Of a stretch of 64,000 bases of DNA, positions 41,447 through 50,696 are shown one piece after another. Source of the stretch: Treponema socranskii subsp. buccale (lineage in GTDB: Bacteria; Spirochaetota; Spirochaetia; Treponematales; Treponemataceae). A program made the translations under genes and the position numbers. The notes beneath the pieces are model-generated. The model ran no database searches, was not told where the DNA came from, and saw only the letters and a program-made list of their open reading frames with translations. The stretch spans positions 1,488,001 to 1,552,000 of the forward strand of contig NZ_CP054258.1 in NCBI RefSeq assembly GCF_024181585.1, read 5' to 3'. How positions within the stretch are numbered: position 1 is the first letter of the stretch; the number at the start of each line of letters is the position of its first letter.

Positions 41447-42662
41447 TTTTCGAAACGATTTTCCGTTTTTTTCTAATGAAAAAAATAAAGACATCATCTA
41501 TTTCGACAACGCGGCGACCTCTCAGCGGCCGCGCCGAGTCATCGATGCGATAAGGCATTTTTACGAAGAAAACAATGCGAATCCGCTTCGCGGCCTCTAC
41601 GATTTAAGCGTGCGCGCAACCGAAGCCTACGAAAATGCCCGACATACCGTCGCCCGTTTTATCAACGCGGCGGAAGATGCCGAAGTGATCTTTACGCGGA
41701 ACGCGAGCGAATCGCTGAACCTCGTCGCCTATACCTACGGTATGGCGAATATACGAAAAGGCGACGAAATCGCCGTTTCGATCATGGAACACCATTCGAA
41801 TATCCTTCCGTGGCAAATGGTCGCAAAAGCGAAGGGTGCAAAGCTCGTGTATTTGGAATGCGATAAGGGAAGCGGCGTCATCTCCGACGAAGAAATCGCG
41901 GCAAAGATCGGAAGCCGCACAAAGCTCGTCGCCGTCGCACACGTGAGCAACGTGCTCGGTATCACAAACGATATCGAAAAGATTGCAAAGGCGGCTCACA
42001 AAGCGGGTGCCGTCATCGTCGCGGACGGCGCGCAAGCCGTACCGCACATCAAAACCGACGTACGCGCTCTCGATGCGGACTTTTACGCGTTCAGCGCACA
42101 TAAACTCACCGGCCCCACAGGCTGCGGCGTTTTGTACGGAAAAAAATCGATCCTCGAAAATATGCCGCCCTTTTTGCGCGGCGGAGAGATGATCGAATAC
42201 GTTACGAGAGAAGACGCGACGTGGGCGCCTCTCCCGGCAAAATTCGAAGCGGGTACGGTAAATGCGGGCGGAGCGGTAGGTCTTGAAGCCGCCGTCAAAT
42301 ACATCGAATCGGTCGGCTACGATTACATAACGAAGCACGACAACGCGCTCGCCTCGTGCCTCATCGAAGGCCTAAAAGAGATTCCGCACGTGCACCTTAT
42401 CGGAAATCCCGACGGAAACCGGCACTGCGGCATCGTAACCTTTACGATAGACGGCGTGCACCCGCACGACATCGCAACCGTGCTCGACACGGAACGCATC
42501 GCGATCAGGGCGGGACACCACTGTGCTCAGCCGCTCGGTGCCTACCTCGGCGTTCCCGCAACGGCGCGCGCAAGCGTCTACTTTTACAACACCGAAGACG
42601 AAGCCGCCGTTTTTTTAAGCAAAGTAAAAAACATCCGTTCGTGGATGGGATTTAAAGACTGA
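41439..42662 (+). CDS. sufS: Cysteine desulfurase SufS
   Basis: A 407-aa PLP enzyme that takes sulfur from cysteine for cluster assembly. IYFDNAATSQRPRRVIDAI opens the fold; the PLP Lys lies in FSAHKLTGPTGCGVLYG and the catalytic Cys in IRAGHHCAQPLG. ATG at 41439 sits inside the sufD end with GAGGTG upstream; the earlier in-frame extension is not used. SufS should hand sulfur to SufU, encoded next. Confidence 0.97.
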   Translation: MNDFRNDFPFFSNEKNKDIIYFDNAATSQRPRRVIDAIRHFYEENNANPLRGLYDLSVRATEAYENARHTVARFINAAEDAEVIFTRNASESLNLVAYTYGMANIRKGDEIAVSIMEHHSNILPWQMVAKAKGAKLVYLECDKGSGVISDEEIAAKIGSRTKLVAVAHVSNVLGITNDIEKIAKAAHKAGAVIVADGAQAVPHIKTDVRALDADFYAFSAHKLTGPTGCGVLYGKKSILENMPPFLRGGEMIEYVTREDATWAPLPAKFEAGTVNAGGAVGLEAAVKYIESVGYDYITKHDNALASCLIEGLKEIPHVHLIGNPDGNRHCGIVTFTIDGVHPHDIATVLDTERIAIRAGHHCAQPLGAYLGVPATARASVYFYNTEDEAAVFLSKVKNIRSWMGFKD

Positions 42663-42746
42663 CAGCAAAGGCTTTCGGCTGCGGAACAAAAAAGCTCGGA
42701 CGAAAGAGACGGCGCATACACGCGAATACACAAGGACGGCATTGGT

Positions 42747-43244
42747 ATGGAAACGAAAGAACTCTATCGTGAAATTCTCAACGAACACAATTTAAATCCC
42801 GCGCACAAAAAGCCGATGGCTCGCCCGTCTCTCGTTTTAAACGGCATCAATCCGAGCTGCGGGGACAATATCACGCTCAGTTTGCAGATCGATGATGACG
42901 GAACGATCACCGACGGCTCTTTTACGGGAAGCGGCTGCGCCATCTCCCAAGCGTCGGTCGATATGATGCTCGATCTCGTCATCGGAAAAAATAAAACCGA
43001 AGCGCTCCGCCTCGCAAACATCTTTATGAATATGATAAAAGGCGATGCGAGCACATCCGACATAGAACAACTCGACGAAGCGGCCGCCCTCGAAGACGTT
43101 TCGAAAATGCCCGCGCGCGTCAAATGCGCCGTGCTCGGCTGGCGGACGATGATGGAAATGTTCGACAAAAACAAATCCGTCGGAAGCGGCAGCGCGACGC
43201 ATTGCGACAACTGTACGCAAAAAACCGCATGTACGAAAGGATAA
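42747..43244 (+). CDS. sufU: SufU-like sulfur-transfer/scaffold protein with extra Cys tail
   Basis: A 165-aa SufU: ligands Cys38 and Asp40 in NPSCGD, Cys64 in GSGCAIS and Cys127 in VKCAVLGW form the zinc site that accepts sulfur from SufS. After this core the protein has an added C-terminal tail with three more cysteines, HCDNC-x5-C (Cys153, 156, 162), which is not part of the usual SufU fold and could bind another metal or cluster. The 84-bp gap to sufS has no clear terminator, so it belongs to the operon. Confidence 0.92.
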   Translation: METKELYREILNEHNLNPAHKKPMARPSLVLNGINPSCGDNITLSLQIDDDGTITDGSFTGSGCAISQASVDMMLDLVIGKNKTEALRLANIFMNMIKGDASTSDIEQLDEAAALEDVSKMPARVKCAVLGWRTMMEMFDKNKSVGSGSATHCDNCTQKTACTKG

Positions 43245-43414
43245 GCCGGCCTTACAATACGCTCCCCCGTCGAAGCAAAAACGTAAACGGAACATATCGA
43301 TTTTCAAAGCAAGGCACCGGAAATATCTGCATATAAACGGTATACGGGTAACCGTACCCCCTTCCCCGCATCATTTCCGCCGCTTGCAAATTACAAAACG
43401 GCACTTTCGAAAAC

Positions 43415-43443
43415 TCGACATTTAAACGAATATAAAGTACACT
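43415..43443 (+). promoter_or_regulatory. Promoter of the 580-aa protein gene
   Basis: TCGACA (43415-43420), 17 bp, TACACT (43438-43443). The ATG is nine bases after the -10, leaving a leader of about three bases and no ribosome site. Confidence 0.45.
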
Positions 43444-43452
43444 GGCAAAGTT

Positions 43453-45195
43453 ATGTTCAAAGACGGAACATTCGGCAATTCTTTTGATAAACTCGTTTCA
43501 GGTATAAGCGCCGAAGAACGTCGGTTTTTACTTGAAAAGCTGAAAAAAGAAAACCTTGCCGCACCGCCCGAAACGCTTGAACCTGTCGAAGTCGAAATAT
43601 CGGATACGAGAACGCTGGAAGCGCGCATACAAACCGAACCGCTTTTTTATCGCTTTATGTTGTGGCTGCGATCTTTATTTACAACGCAAAGCCGGGAAAC
43701 GCTCTACAACAAAGATTTTATCGCGGACACGGCACATAAAACGGCACGGGCACATCCGGGTCTCATCGATTTTTCTCACAGCGTTTTGGAATCGGTCTTT
43801 TATGAAAAACTTAAAGACCTTCACGACTGCGCGTCCTTTTTTAAACCCCATCTCGCCGTAGTCTACGATGCACTCGGCGAATTTTATGTGTTTTTAAGCA
43901 CTTTTATCGCACCCGAAATTGCCGAACACATCGACAATGAAGCCGATCCGTATACGATTTCGTTCGACCGTCCGCTGACAAATGAACTTCGCGTTTCGCT
44001 CATGCGAAAACTCGACGCCGTCGTACGCGATATTTCAAGAGAATCGAAAGCTGCAATGTATGAAGCGGTACGCAGTACCGAATGGCTCAGGCAGTTTACC
44101 GCCCTGCCCTATCTCCACTTTATCGCACAATTTACCGCAATTGCATCGAGCTCTCATACCTGCCCCTTTGCGAACGCCCTCGTCGATTACGCCGCTTTTG
44201 CCCGTGTACTTTCGAACGGTGTTCCGATTTCAAACGAACTCCTGCAATGCATCTTTTTCTTTGTACGAAAAAAAACGATGAGAGCGATTTCACTCGATAT
44301 CGATGCGGAAAATGCACTGCGGGAATTTTTAACGAAATCTGCGTCAATGCTTTCGGGAATACGAATGTTTATGGGAACCGTTCCCATCGTTGCGCTCGGG
44401 CGCATCATATACGGAAACTGCACGTGGTTTCCCGATGCATTCGGAGGAGCGGAAGACTGGATGATAAAATTCCGCGGACAGTGGAAAGCGGCCTTTGACG
44501 AGAGATGGAATGCATGGCTTGCGGACAGAAAAAAACATCAGCTTCTCGATACGCTTACGGCATACTTCGATCTCAAAGAATTTCCCGAACTGCCCTATCG
44601 TCCGTGGACTTCGTTGTGGGGCGGCATTCCCTTCCGCTGCGAAACAACGGCGGGATTTTTAGCGTGGTTCGCCGCACATAAATATCAGGATGCGATCCCG
44701 ACGCTTACGACGTTGATGCTCGAAGGAATATTTTTAAAAAATGAAAACCGTATCGAGTTTTCCGAAGCGGTCAACGATTTTTCGGCGGTAAACAAAAAAA
44801 TCGAAGCGTTTGCCGACTCGCTTTCACCGCGCGGTACAAGGGGAATCGTATTCGAAGATACGGCAGCGGAACATCTGCGCTCGCTGCAGGGACAGGCGCG
44901 CATCGATTCTCTCATGATCAGGATGGAAGGCGAAGTCCGCACCCTCGCACGTACATTCTGTTCGTCCTGCCGTACTATCGAAAATATCTTTTCAGGTATC
45001 TTTAACGAAAGTAAAAGCGGCGAATACGATGCCTTGCAAAATCTTATGACGATCCAAGGACGGGAAAATCAGGATTTCCGGGATAAAATGCTCGACGTGC
45101 GAAACCTGCTGCAAAACGCGTTCAAACTTCTGGCGGAAATAGAACCCTTCGATCTGCCGAGTGAAGCATCTTCCGGTACGGCAGGCAGACAATGA
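43453..45195 (+). CDS. Large conserved-looking protein of unknown function
   Basis: A 580-aa soluble, mainly helical protein without signal peptide or transmembrane segment. Parts include FDKLVSGISAEERRFLLEKLKKEN at the start, a Trp-rich middle (TWFPDAFGGAEDWMIKFRGQWKAAFDERWNAWLADRKK) and a C-terminal coiled region. I do not recognise a domain; its length, start and operon with housekeeping genes suggest a spirochaete-specific conserved protein. Its stop overlaps the ATG of the next gene (ATGA), so it is co-translated with the laccase-domain protein. Confidence 0.8.
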   Translation: MFKDGTFGNSFDKLVSGISAEERRFLLEKLKKENLAAPPETLEPVEVEISDTRTLEARIQTEPLFYRFMLWLRSLFTTQSRETLYNKDFIADTAHKTARAHPGLIDFSHSVLESVFYEKLKDLHDCASFFKPHLAVVYDALGEFYVFLSTFIAPEIAEHIDNEADPYTISFDRPLTNELRVSLMRKLDAVVRDISRESKAAMYEAVRSTEWLRQFTALPYLHFIAQFTAIASSSHTCPFANALVDYAAFARVLSNGVPISNELLQCIFFFVRKKTMRAISLDIDAENALREFLTKSASMLSGIRMFMGTVPIVALGRIIYGNCTWFPDAFGGAEDWMIKFRGQWKAAFDERWNAWLADRKKHQLLDTLTAYFDLKEFPELPYRPWTSLWGGIPFRCETTAGFLAWFAAHKYQDAIPTLTTLMLEGIFLKNENRIEFSEAVNDFSAVNKKIEAFADSLSPRGTRGIVFEDTAAEHLRSLQGQARIDSLMIRMEGEVRTLARTFCSSCRTIENIFSGIFNESKSGEYDALQNLMTIQGRENQDFRDKMLDVRNLLQNAFKLLAEIEPFDLPSEASSGTAGRQ

Positions 45196-45986
45196 AACAC
45201 ATCACCCTCGCCTGCCCGGATCGCTACGCCATACAACCTTTTTATGCGGGCGGAAACCCCCTTATCGGTGATGCGTTTCGCTGGGGCATGACGCTCAAAA
45301 AGGCGGGAAGCATGCGATTCCGATGGGATGAAACGAATGAAGCGCGCGATGCTCTTCTAAAAGAAATCGTTTCAAAGCGAAGCGATTTTCAGGAAAACGT
45401 TCGGTACGAAATCGTTCCGCTCGAACTCATCCATTCAAAAACCGTATACGCAGTCTCTTCCGCAGGCGATACTTACGGCTTGCAGGGCGACGGCATATTG
45501 ACGGTAAACGCACTGCTCATGCCGGTCGTTACGGCAGCGGACTGTATGCCGATATTTTTTTATGAACGCGAATGCGGCGTATTCGGCGTCGTTCATTCGG
45601 GATGGAAGGGAACGGGCATCGTCAGCGAAGCGATAAACATGATAAAAAAGATATACAAAGGAAATCCGCGCCGCATTTCGGTCGCACTCGGACCTCATAT
45701 ACGAAACTGCTGTTATATCGTTGACGAAGAACGCGCTTCGTATTTTAAAAAGAACTTTTGTGAAGACTGTGTAAGCGAATACGACGGGACAAAACGCTAC
45801 CGGCTTTCGCTTGAAAAAGCGAATCTTTTTCTCCTCGAAAAAGCAGGCATACTCGATGAAAACGTCGTCATATGCGACGACTGTACGAAATGCGACGATC
45901 GCTTCGGCTCGTTCAGGCGGGAAACCGGAGGGGATATAAAAAAGACTTTTACCGTGCAGGCGGCTTTTTGCGGGCGGATCGGGTAA
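45192..45986 (+). CDS. PgeF/YfiH-family laccase-domain protein
   Basis: A 264-aa zinc protein of the multicopper-polyphenol-oxidase-like family; related proteins act on purine nucleosides (LACC1/YlmD) or edit UDP-MurNAc (PgeF). The metal ligands are present: QGDGILT (for the first His site variant), VVTAADCMPIFFYE with the Cys, VVHSGWKGTG with the His, and LGPHIRNCCYIV with a further His. It overlaps the previous gene by four bases. The choice between the two reported activities cannot be made from this sequence. Confidence 0.88.
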   Translation: MKHITLACPDRYAIQPFYAGGNPLIGDAFRWGMTLKKAGSMRFRWDETNEARDALLKEIVSKRSDFQENVRYEIVPLELIHSKTVYAVSSAGDTYGLQGDGILTVNALLMPVVTAADCMPIFFYERECGVFGVVHSGWKGTGIVSEAINMIKKIYKGNPRRISVALGPHIRNCCYIVDEERASYFKKNFCEDCVSEYDGTKRYRLSLEKANLFLLEKAGILDENVVICDDCTKCDDRFGSFRRETGGDIKKTFTVQAAFCGRIG

Positions 45987-46001
45987 AACGATATACCCCG
46001 C

Positions 46002-46030
46002 TTGCAAAATCGCGTCCTTTTTATTACGAT
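46002..46030 (+). promoter_or_regulatory. Leaderless promoter of rsgA
   Basis: TTGCAA (46002-46007), 17 bp, TACGAT (46025-46030), and the rsgA ATG six bases later; there is no ribosome site. The spacing puts the expected transcription start on the A of the ATG. Confidence 0.6.
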
Positions 46031-46036
46031 ATTTTT

Positions 46037-46996
46037 ATGCAGGGAACGGTCGTCGACGGAACGAATAATTTTTTTACGGTGCGCTGCACTGACGGAAAAC
46101 CGCGCTCGTGTTCGCTCAAAGGAAAGATATTAAAAAGCGAAGACCGGTTTTACAACCCGCTTGCTCCCGGCGACATTGTGGAAGTCGAAACCGATAAGCT
46201 CGATTCTTCGAAGGGGCAGATACTCTCGCTCGTGCCGCGTAAAAACTCGTTTGTGCGCTGGAACGTCAAACGCAAATGTCCGCAGCTTCTTGCGGCGAAT
46301 CTCGATTTTATCGTTTTGGTGACGACGCCCGACGAACCGCCGTTTCGCCCGCGTTTTATCGACCGCGAACTCGCGCAAGCCGAATGTCAAAATCTCGAAC
46401 CGATTATCGTATGTAATAAATGCGACCTCGCAGCCGGTGACGACATCGATTTTCAAGCGAGAGCGAAAATATGGGAAGACCTCGGATATGCGGTATTGTA
46501 TGTTTCGGCAAAAACGGGTGCGGGTCTCGATGCATTGGCGCGCTTTCTTTCAGGACGCGTTGCAGCCTTTGTCGGGCAGTCGGGCGTCGGAAAGTCGAGC
46601 CTTATAAACGCGCTTGCGGGAAACGAAGCGCTCCGCACGGGAGATTTAAGCCGAAAATACGAGCGCGGCGCTCATACGACGACGAAGGGTTCGCTCAATA
46701 CGATCGCCATCGATAAGCGCTTTACCGGACGAGAGGGAGATGAGGCTTCGATCATCGATACGCCGGGTATCCGCCGCTTTGTGCTGCACGACATTGCAGC
46801 GGAAGATTTGGCGCTTTATTTTCGCGAGTTCAAACCGATCGTCGGCAGCTGTACATTCGGCATGAGCTGTACGCATACGGCGGAGCCCGGCTGCAAAATC
46901 CTCGAAGCCGTGTACGCGGGCGTCATCACCGAAGAACGCTATGAAAGCTGGATGCGTATAAAGGATGAAATAAAATCGCAAAGCTGGGAAGATTAA
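46037..46996 (+). CDS. rsgA: Ribosome assembly GTPase RsgA
   Basis: A 319-aa circularly permuted GTPase that checks the maturing small ribosomal subunit. An OB-fold N terminus (MQGTVVDGTNNFFTVRCTDG) is followed by G4 VCNKCDL, G1 GQSGVGKSSLIN, G3 DTPGIR, and the zinc knuckle CTFGMSCTHTAEPGC. ATG at 46037 matches the family start; the longer upstream frame overlaps the previous gene. One base separates its stop from mutS2. Confidence 0.96.
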   Translation: MQGTVVDGTNNFFTVRCTDGKPRSCSLKGKILKSEDRFYNPLAPGDIVEVETDKLDSSKGQILSLVPRKNSFVRWNVKRKCPQLLAANLDFIVLVTTPDEPPFRPRFIDRELAQAECQNLEPIIVCNKCDLAAGDDIDFQARAKIWEDLGYAVLYVSAKTGAGLDALARFLSGRVAAFVGQSGVGKSSLINALAGNEALRTGDLSRKYERGAHTTTKGSLNTIAIDKRFTGREGDEASIIDTPGIRRFVLHDIAAEDLALYFREFKPIVGSCTFGMSCTHTAEPGCKILEAVYAGVITEERYESWMRIKDEIKSQSWED

Positions 46997-46997
46997 C

Positions 46998-49487
46998 ATG
47001 GACGCATCAGCACTTTCCGAGCTCGACTATTTCCGTATCAGAGACGAAGCGTCCGTCTACTGCGTAAGCGAAGAGGGGAAAAAGAGTTTTTGCCAGCGGC
47101 TTCCGCTTACGGACGAAGCGAAAATCGAAGCGCTGAAAAATATAAGCCGCGATTGGAGCGCATACAACTCATCTTCGTTCGGAATCGCGCTTTTTTCGTG
47201 GCCTCCGGTCGCTCCTCTTTTTTCTCGTATAAGCGTTCCTGGCGCTTCTCTTTCCGTCGAAGAGTTTCACACGCTTTCGCTCTTTTGCGCTTCGGTCAAA
47301 AAACTTTCGTCATCCATCGAGGGAGCCGAAAAAGAGCTTTCGATAGAAACGCTTTCCGAAACCGTCCGACGCCTTCCCGATTTAGCGAAGCCCGCGTCCG
47401 AGATCGCACGCGTCGTAGCTTCCGACGGAGAGCTGAAAGATCTTCCCGAACTCCGCGAAATAAAAACCAAAATCGCAAACCTCAATAAAAAAATTCAAAG
47501 CATCATGCGTTCGTATACGGGAAATCAAAAGCTTTCCTCCGCCCTCGAATCGACGGTGCCCGCTCTCCGTTCGGGTCATCAAGTGCTTGCGGTCAAAGCT
47601 TCTCACAGAAGTCGCATTGCGGGTATCGTGCACGAAGTGTCGCAATCGGGGCAAACCGTATACATTGAACCGGAAGAATCGGTTCGGACGGGAAACGAAC
47701 TGCTCGAAGAAGAGGCGAATCTTCAGATCGCGGTCAAAGCGATTTTGAAAAAGCTTACCGCATCGCTTGCGCCTTATGTGCCCCTATTTGAAGCGGCTCT
47801 TCCTTCTATGATCGCGATCGACGAAGCTTATGCGAGGGCGAAATGGGGCGGCGAACACCACGCGACCTATGCGCTTCCCTGCGGAAAAAAAGATGCGCTC
47901 ACGCTGCTTCAAGCGCGCCATCCCCTGCTCGGAGAAAAAGCGGTGCCGATAGACGTGCGCTTTATGAGCGGAAAAAGAGTTTTAATAATTACGGGGCCGA
48001 ATACCGGCGGCAAAACGGTTACGCTCAAAACGATAGCGCTCTTTTCGCTTTTGAACCAAAGCGGCTTTCCGATTCCCGCAGCGGAAGGCTCACGTCTTGC
48101 GATCTTCGATAAAGTGTTTGCCGACATAGGCGACGGACAATCGATCGACTCGTCGCTTTCGACGTTCGGCTCTCACATGAAAAACATCGCGCGCGCGATC
48201 GCCGAATGCGGCGAAAAAAGCCTCGTCCTCCTCGACGAACTCGGAAGCGGTACCGATCCGCAGGAAGGTGCTGCGATCGGCATGGCGGTTCTCGACGCGC
48301 TTATCGAAAAAAAAGCGTTTACGCTCGTAACGACGCATCAGGGCGTACTCAAAAATTACGGATGGACGCACGAAAGCTGCATCAACGCGTCGGCCGAGTT
48401 CGACGGGAAAACCCTCGCGCCGACTTATCGCATACTCATGGGCGTTCCGGGCGAAAGCCGCGCCCTCGACATCGCGCAAAAAAGCGGTCTCCCTCCTTCC
48501 GTCGTCGAAAAAGCGAGAGAGTATATCGCGGGAAATACGGCCGATATTTCCGCCCTTATCGCGGGGCTTACGGCAAAGCACGCCGAAGCCGATGCTCTCG
48601 TGCAAGACTGCCGTCGGAAAGAAGCGGAACTTGCGGAAAGACAATACGTTCTCGATGCAAAAGAGCTCGAAAACCGGCAAAAGGAGCAGGAACTGCAAGA
48701 GGCGGCGCACGAAAAAGCCGAAGCTTTTCTTTCGGAAAGCCGAAAACGCCTTGAAAATCTCGTTCGCGTCATCAGAGAGGGCGAAATCACGAGGGAAAAA
48801 ACGCTCGCGGTAAAACGCTATATCGACGAATTGACGGAAGCGGTCGCCTCGCAAAAAAAAGAGCTCGACGAAAAAGGCGAAAAACTTTCCGATGCGCAAA
48901 ACGCATTTAAAAATATCACTCCGATGCCGCACCCGAAAAGCGCGAAACCGACAAAACGCCGCGTGAAAAACGCCGAAGCGCTCCGCGCGCTCCGAAGCGC
49001 GGGCAATGCAAACGAAACGAAAAGCAAAGCGCCGTCTTTTGAACCGGGGACTGCCGTCATTGCAGGTGAAAAACGTATGAGCGGCACGATCCTTTCGCGC
49101 ACGGGCAAGGAAAGATTTCTCGTACAGTTCGGTTCGATAAAAATCGAAATGAAGCAAAAAGATTTGACGCCCGCCGCTTCGCTCTCGCTTTCATCCGCAC
49201 CGCTTGTCACCGTCGAAACGAATCGTGAAGATGCGGGCGAACATCCGGCCTTCGAACTGCGTCTTTTGGGACTCCGCGAAGCCGAAGCGATCGCCGCCCT
49301 CGAACGGCAGCTCGACCTCTGCACAATTCACGATTTTAAGCGCTTCAGCGTCATACACGGAAAGGGAAACGGCGTGCTGCAGCAGGCGGTGCAAAATTAT
49401 CTTTCGCACTGTGCGGGCGTAAAAGCGTTCCGTTTTGCACCTCCCGAAGACGGAGGAGCGGGAAAAACCTACGTCGAACTGCATTGA
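46998..49487 (+). CDS. mutS2: MutS2 with Smr endonuclease domain
   Basis: An 829-aa MutS2, an ATPase that acts on recombination intermediates or, in some bacteria, on stalled ribosomes. Walker A GPNTGGKTVTLK (about residues 333-344), Walker B LVLLDELGSGTDP, the SFGSH-like STFGSHMKNIA, and a C-terminal Smr domain with LRLLGLREAEAIAAL and VIHGKGNGVLQQAVQNYL. A long coiled coil (about residues 520-640) links the parts. No mismatch-recognition domain, as usual for MutS2. Confidence 0.96.
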   Translation: MDASALSELDYFRIRDEASVYCVSEEGKKSFCQRLPLTDEAKIEALKNISRDWSAYNSSSFGIALFSWPPVAPLFSRISVPGASLSVEEFHTLSLFCASVKKLSSSIEGAEKELSIETLSETVRRLPDLAKPASEIARVVASDGELKDLPELREIKTKIANLNKKIQSIMRSYTGNQKLSSALESTVPALRSGHQVLAVKASHRSRIAGIVHEVSQSGQTVYIEPEESVRTGNELLEEEANLQIAVKAILKKLTASLAPYVPLFEAALPSMIAIDEAYARAKWGGEHHATYALPCGKKDALTLLQARHPLLGEKAVPIDVRFMSGKRVLIITGPNTGGKTVTLKTIALFSLLNQSGFPIPAAEGSRLAIFDKVFADIGDGQSIDSSLSTFGSHMKNIARAIAECGEKSLVLLDELGSGTDPQEGAAIGMAVLDALIEKKAFTLVTTHQGVLKNYGWTHESCINASAEFDGKTLAPTYRILMGVPGESRALDIAQKSGLPPSVVEKAREYIAGNTADISALIAGLTAKHAEADALVQDCRRKEAELAERQYVLDAKELENRQKEQELQEAAHEKAEAFLSESRKRLENLVRVIREGEITREKTLAVKRYIDELTEAVASQKKELDEKGEKLSDAQNAFKNITPMPHPKSAKPTKRRVKNAEALRALRSAGNANETKSKAPSFEPGTAVIAGEKRMSGTILSRTGKERFLVQFGSIKIEMKQKDLTPAASLSLSSAPLVTVETNREDAGEHPAFELRLLGLREAEAIAALERQLDLCTIHDFKRFSVIHGKGNGVLQQAVQNYLSHCAGVKAFRFAPPEDGGAGKTYVELH

Positions 49488-49605
49488 AAAAGTATTGGTC
49501 GAATGCGGGTTTTAATGCGACAGGGATTGGAGGGGCGAAAGTTCCGAAGCGAGCCGGAGGCGAGAGGAGGAATGAAGGCGAAAGCCGGAACCCCGCAAAG
49601 CCCGG

Positions 49606-49628
49606 TTTTTGCGATGCAATCGCAAAAA
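49606..49628 (+). other. Perfect hairpin between mutS2 and argR
   Basis: TTTTTGCGAT-GCA-ATCGCAAAAA, a 10-bp perfect stem in a purine-rich 196-bp spacer. It could end mutS2 transcription or serve as an operator; both are inferences. Confidence 0.5.
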
Positions 49629-49647
49629 GTCGCCCTGAATTGTCCGA

Positions 49648-49678
49648 TTGTATGTTCGGCGAAAATGAGGTATACAAT
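49648..49678 (+). promoter_or_regulatory. Candidate leaderless promoter of argR
   Basis: TTGTAT (49648-49653) lies 17 bp before TATACA and 19 bp before TACAAT (49673-49678). The argR ATG begins five bases after TACAAT. The only GAGG is too far upstream to serve as a ribosome site. Confidence 0.4.
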
Positions 49679-49683
49679 ATACG

Positions 49684-50160
49684 ATGGCTGTAAAAGAAAG
49701 GCGTGCGCGGCTTGCCGCGACAGAAAAACTTATTAAAAACAACAGGATCGAAAGTCAGGAATCGCTGCTCGCCCACTTGCAAAAAGCGGGATACGATGTG
49801 ACGCAGGCGACTCTTTCGCGCGATTTGAAACTGCTCAAAGTCGGAAAAATGAGCGACGGAAAAGGCGGCTATATCTACACGCTCGAAAAAGAAGAAGAGC
49901 GCACGGAAGCGGAAAAGATTTACATTCAGGATTTTTTGCGCGGTTATATCAGCATAGACTGTTCGGGCAATATCGTCGTCATTAAAACTTTTCCGGGACA
50001 CGCGAATACGGTCAGCAACGCGCTCGACAATATGGACTTGGACGATATACTCGGCACCGTTGCAGGCGACAATTGTCTCTTTGCATGTCTTCGCGAAGGG
50101 GTAAACGGCGCGAAGTTTTTAAAATCGCTCAGGCAAAAGATTCCGGGACTCGAAGCGTGA
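49684..50160 (+). CDS. ArgR-family transcriptional regulator
   Basis: A 158-aa arginine-repressor-type protein: winged-helix N terminus (KNNRIESQESLLAHLQKAGYDVTQATLSRDLKLLKV) and C-terminal hexamerisation/arginine-binding domain (FPGHANTVSNALDNMDLDDILGTVAGDNCLFACLREG, where most ArgR have GTIAGDDT). No arginine genes are in the window, so the targets are elsewhere or it has a different role. The GTG of the next gene overlaps its stop. Confidence 0.88.
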   Translation: MAVKERRARLAATEKLIKNNRIESQESLLAHLQKAGYDVTQATLSRDLKLLKVGKMSDGKGGYIYTLEKEEERTEAEKIYIQDFLRGYISIDCSGNIVVIKTFPGHANTVSNALDNMDLDDILGTVAGDNCLFACLREGVNGAKFLKSLRQKIPGLEA

Positions 50161-50666
50161 CGGTACTGCTCGGCATTATCGCCTCTCTCGTTTTTTCGGC
50201 CGCAGCCGCTTCGGTCGTCATCAACGTTCGGGAACTCAAATGGCGTGCGGATATTCAAACGTATGAAGGCGCAAAAAAGCTCGATAAACTCGGCTACGAA
50301 AAACTCATCCTCGAAAGATACCGCGCAAAATCGCATCACAGAACCTATCGAAGCGAAAGCGATTATATCGCCGTGCCGCTCGACGCTCCGATGCGCGAAG
50401 GGCGGAAGCTCAAAGAAAATTGGATAGCGATAAACGGTCTTTCGTCGATCGTCGACGGGAGCGTATTCGCTTCAGACCCGCCTTTCGACGAACTGCGCCT
50501 TTACGGCGTAAAAGACGGAGTGCGCCGCCTCGTCCGTAAGTATGCGTATTATCCCGAAAATTACCGCGATATAAAAGCGCGCGTCGAATCGTATAACGCA
50601 AAGCGGAGCGTGCTGGGGATAAAAAATAAGCTTCAGGGGAAAAAAGAGCTCACAAGGACGAAGTAA
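50157..50666 (+). CDS. Single-pass membrane protein of unknown function
   Basis: A 169-aa protein starting at GTG in a GTGA overlap with argR. One N-terminal helix (VTVLLGIIASLVFSAAAASVVINV) is followed by a basic soluble domain (KWRADIQTYEGAKKLDKLGYEKLILERYR, then a beta-rich SDYIAVPLDAPMREGRKLKENWIAINGLSSIVDGS). No family recognised. Ends 30 bp from the converging next gene. The coupling to argR suggests joint expression. Confidence 0.65.
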   Translation: MTVLLGIIASLVFSAAAASVVINVRELKWRADIQTYEGAKKLDKLGYEKLILERYRAKSHHRTYRSESDYIAVPLDAPMREGRKLKENWIAINGLSSIVDGSVFASDPPFDELRLYGVKDGVRRLVRKYAYYPENYRDIKARVESYNAKRSVLGIKNKLQGKKELTRTK

Positions 50667-50696
50667 AAATCGCCGCACGCCCGCGGTATTCAGAGC

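Noticed and set aside
49503-49736. 77-codon frame between mutS2 and argR
   Set aside because: Runs through the hairpin and argR promoter and into argR in another frame; low-complexity product.
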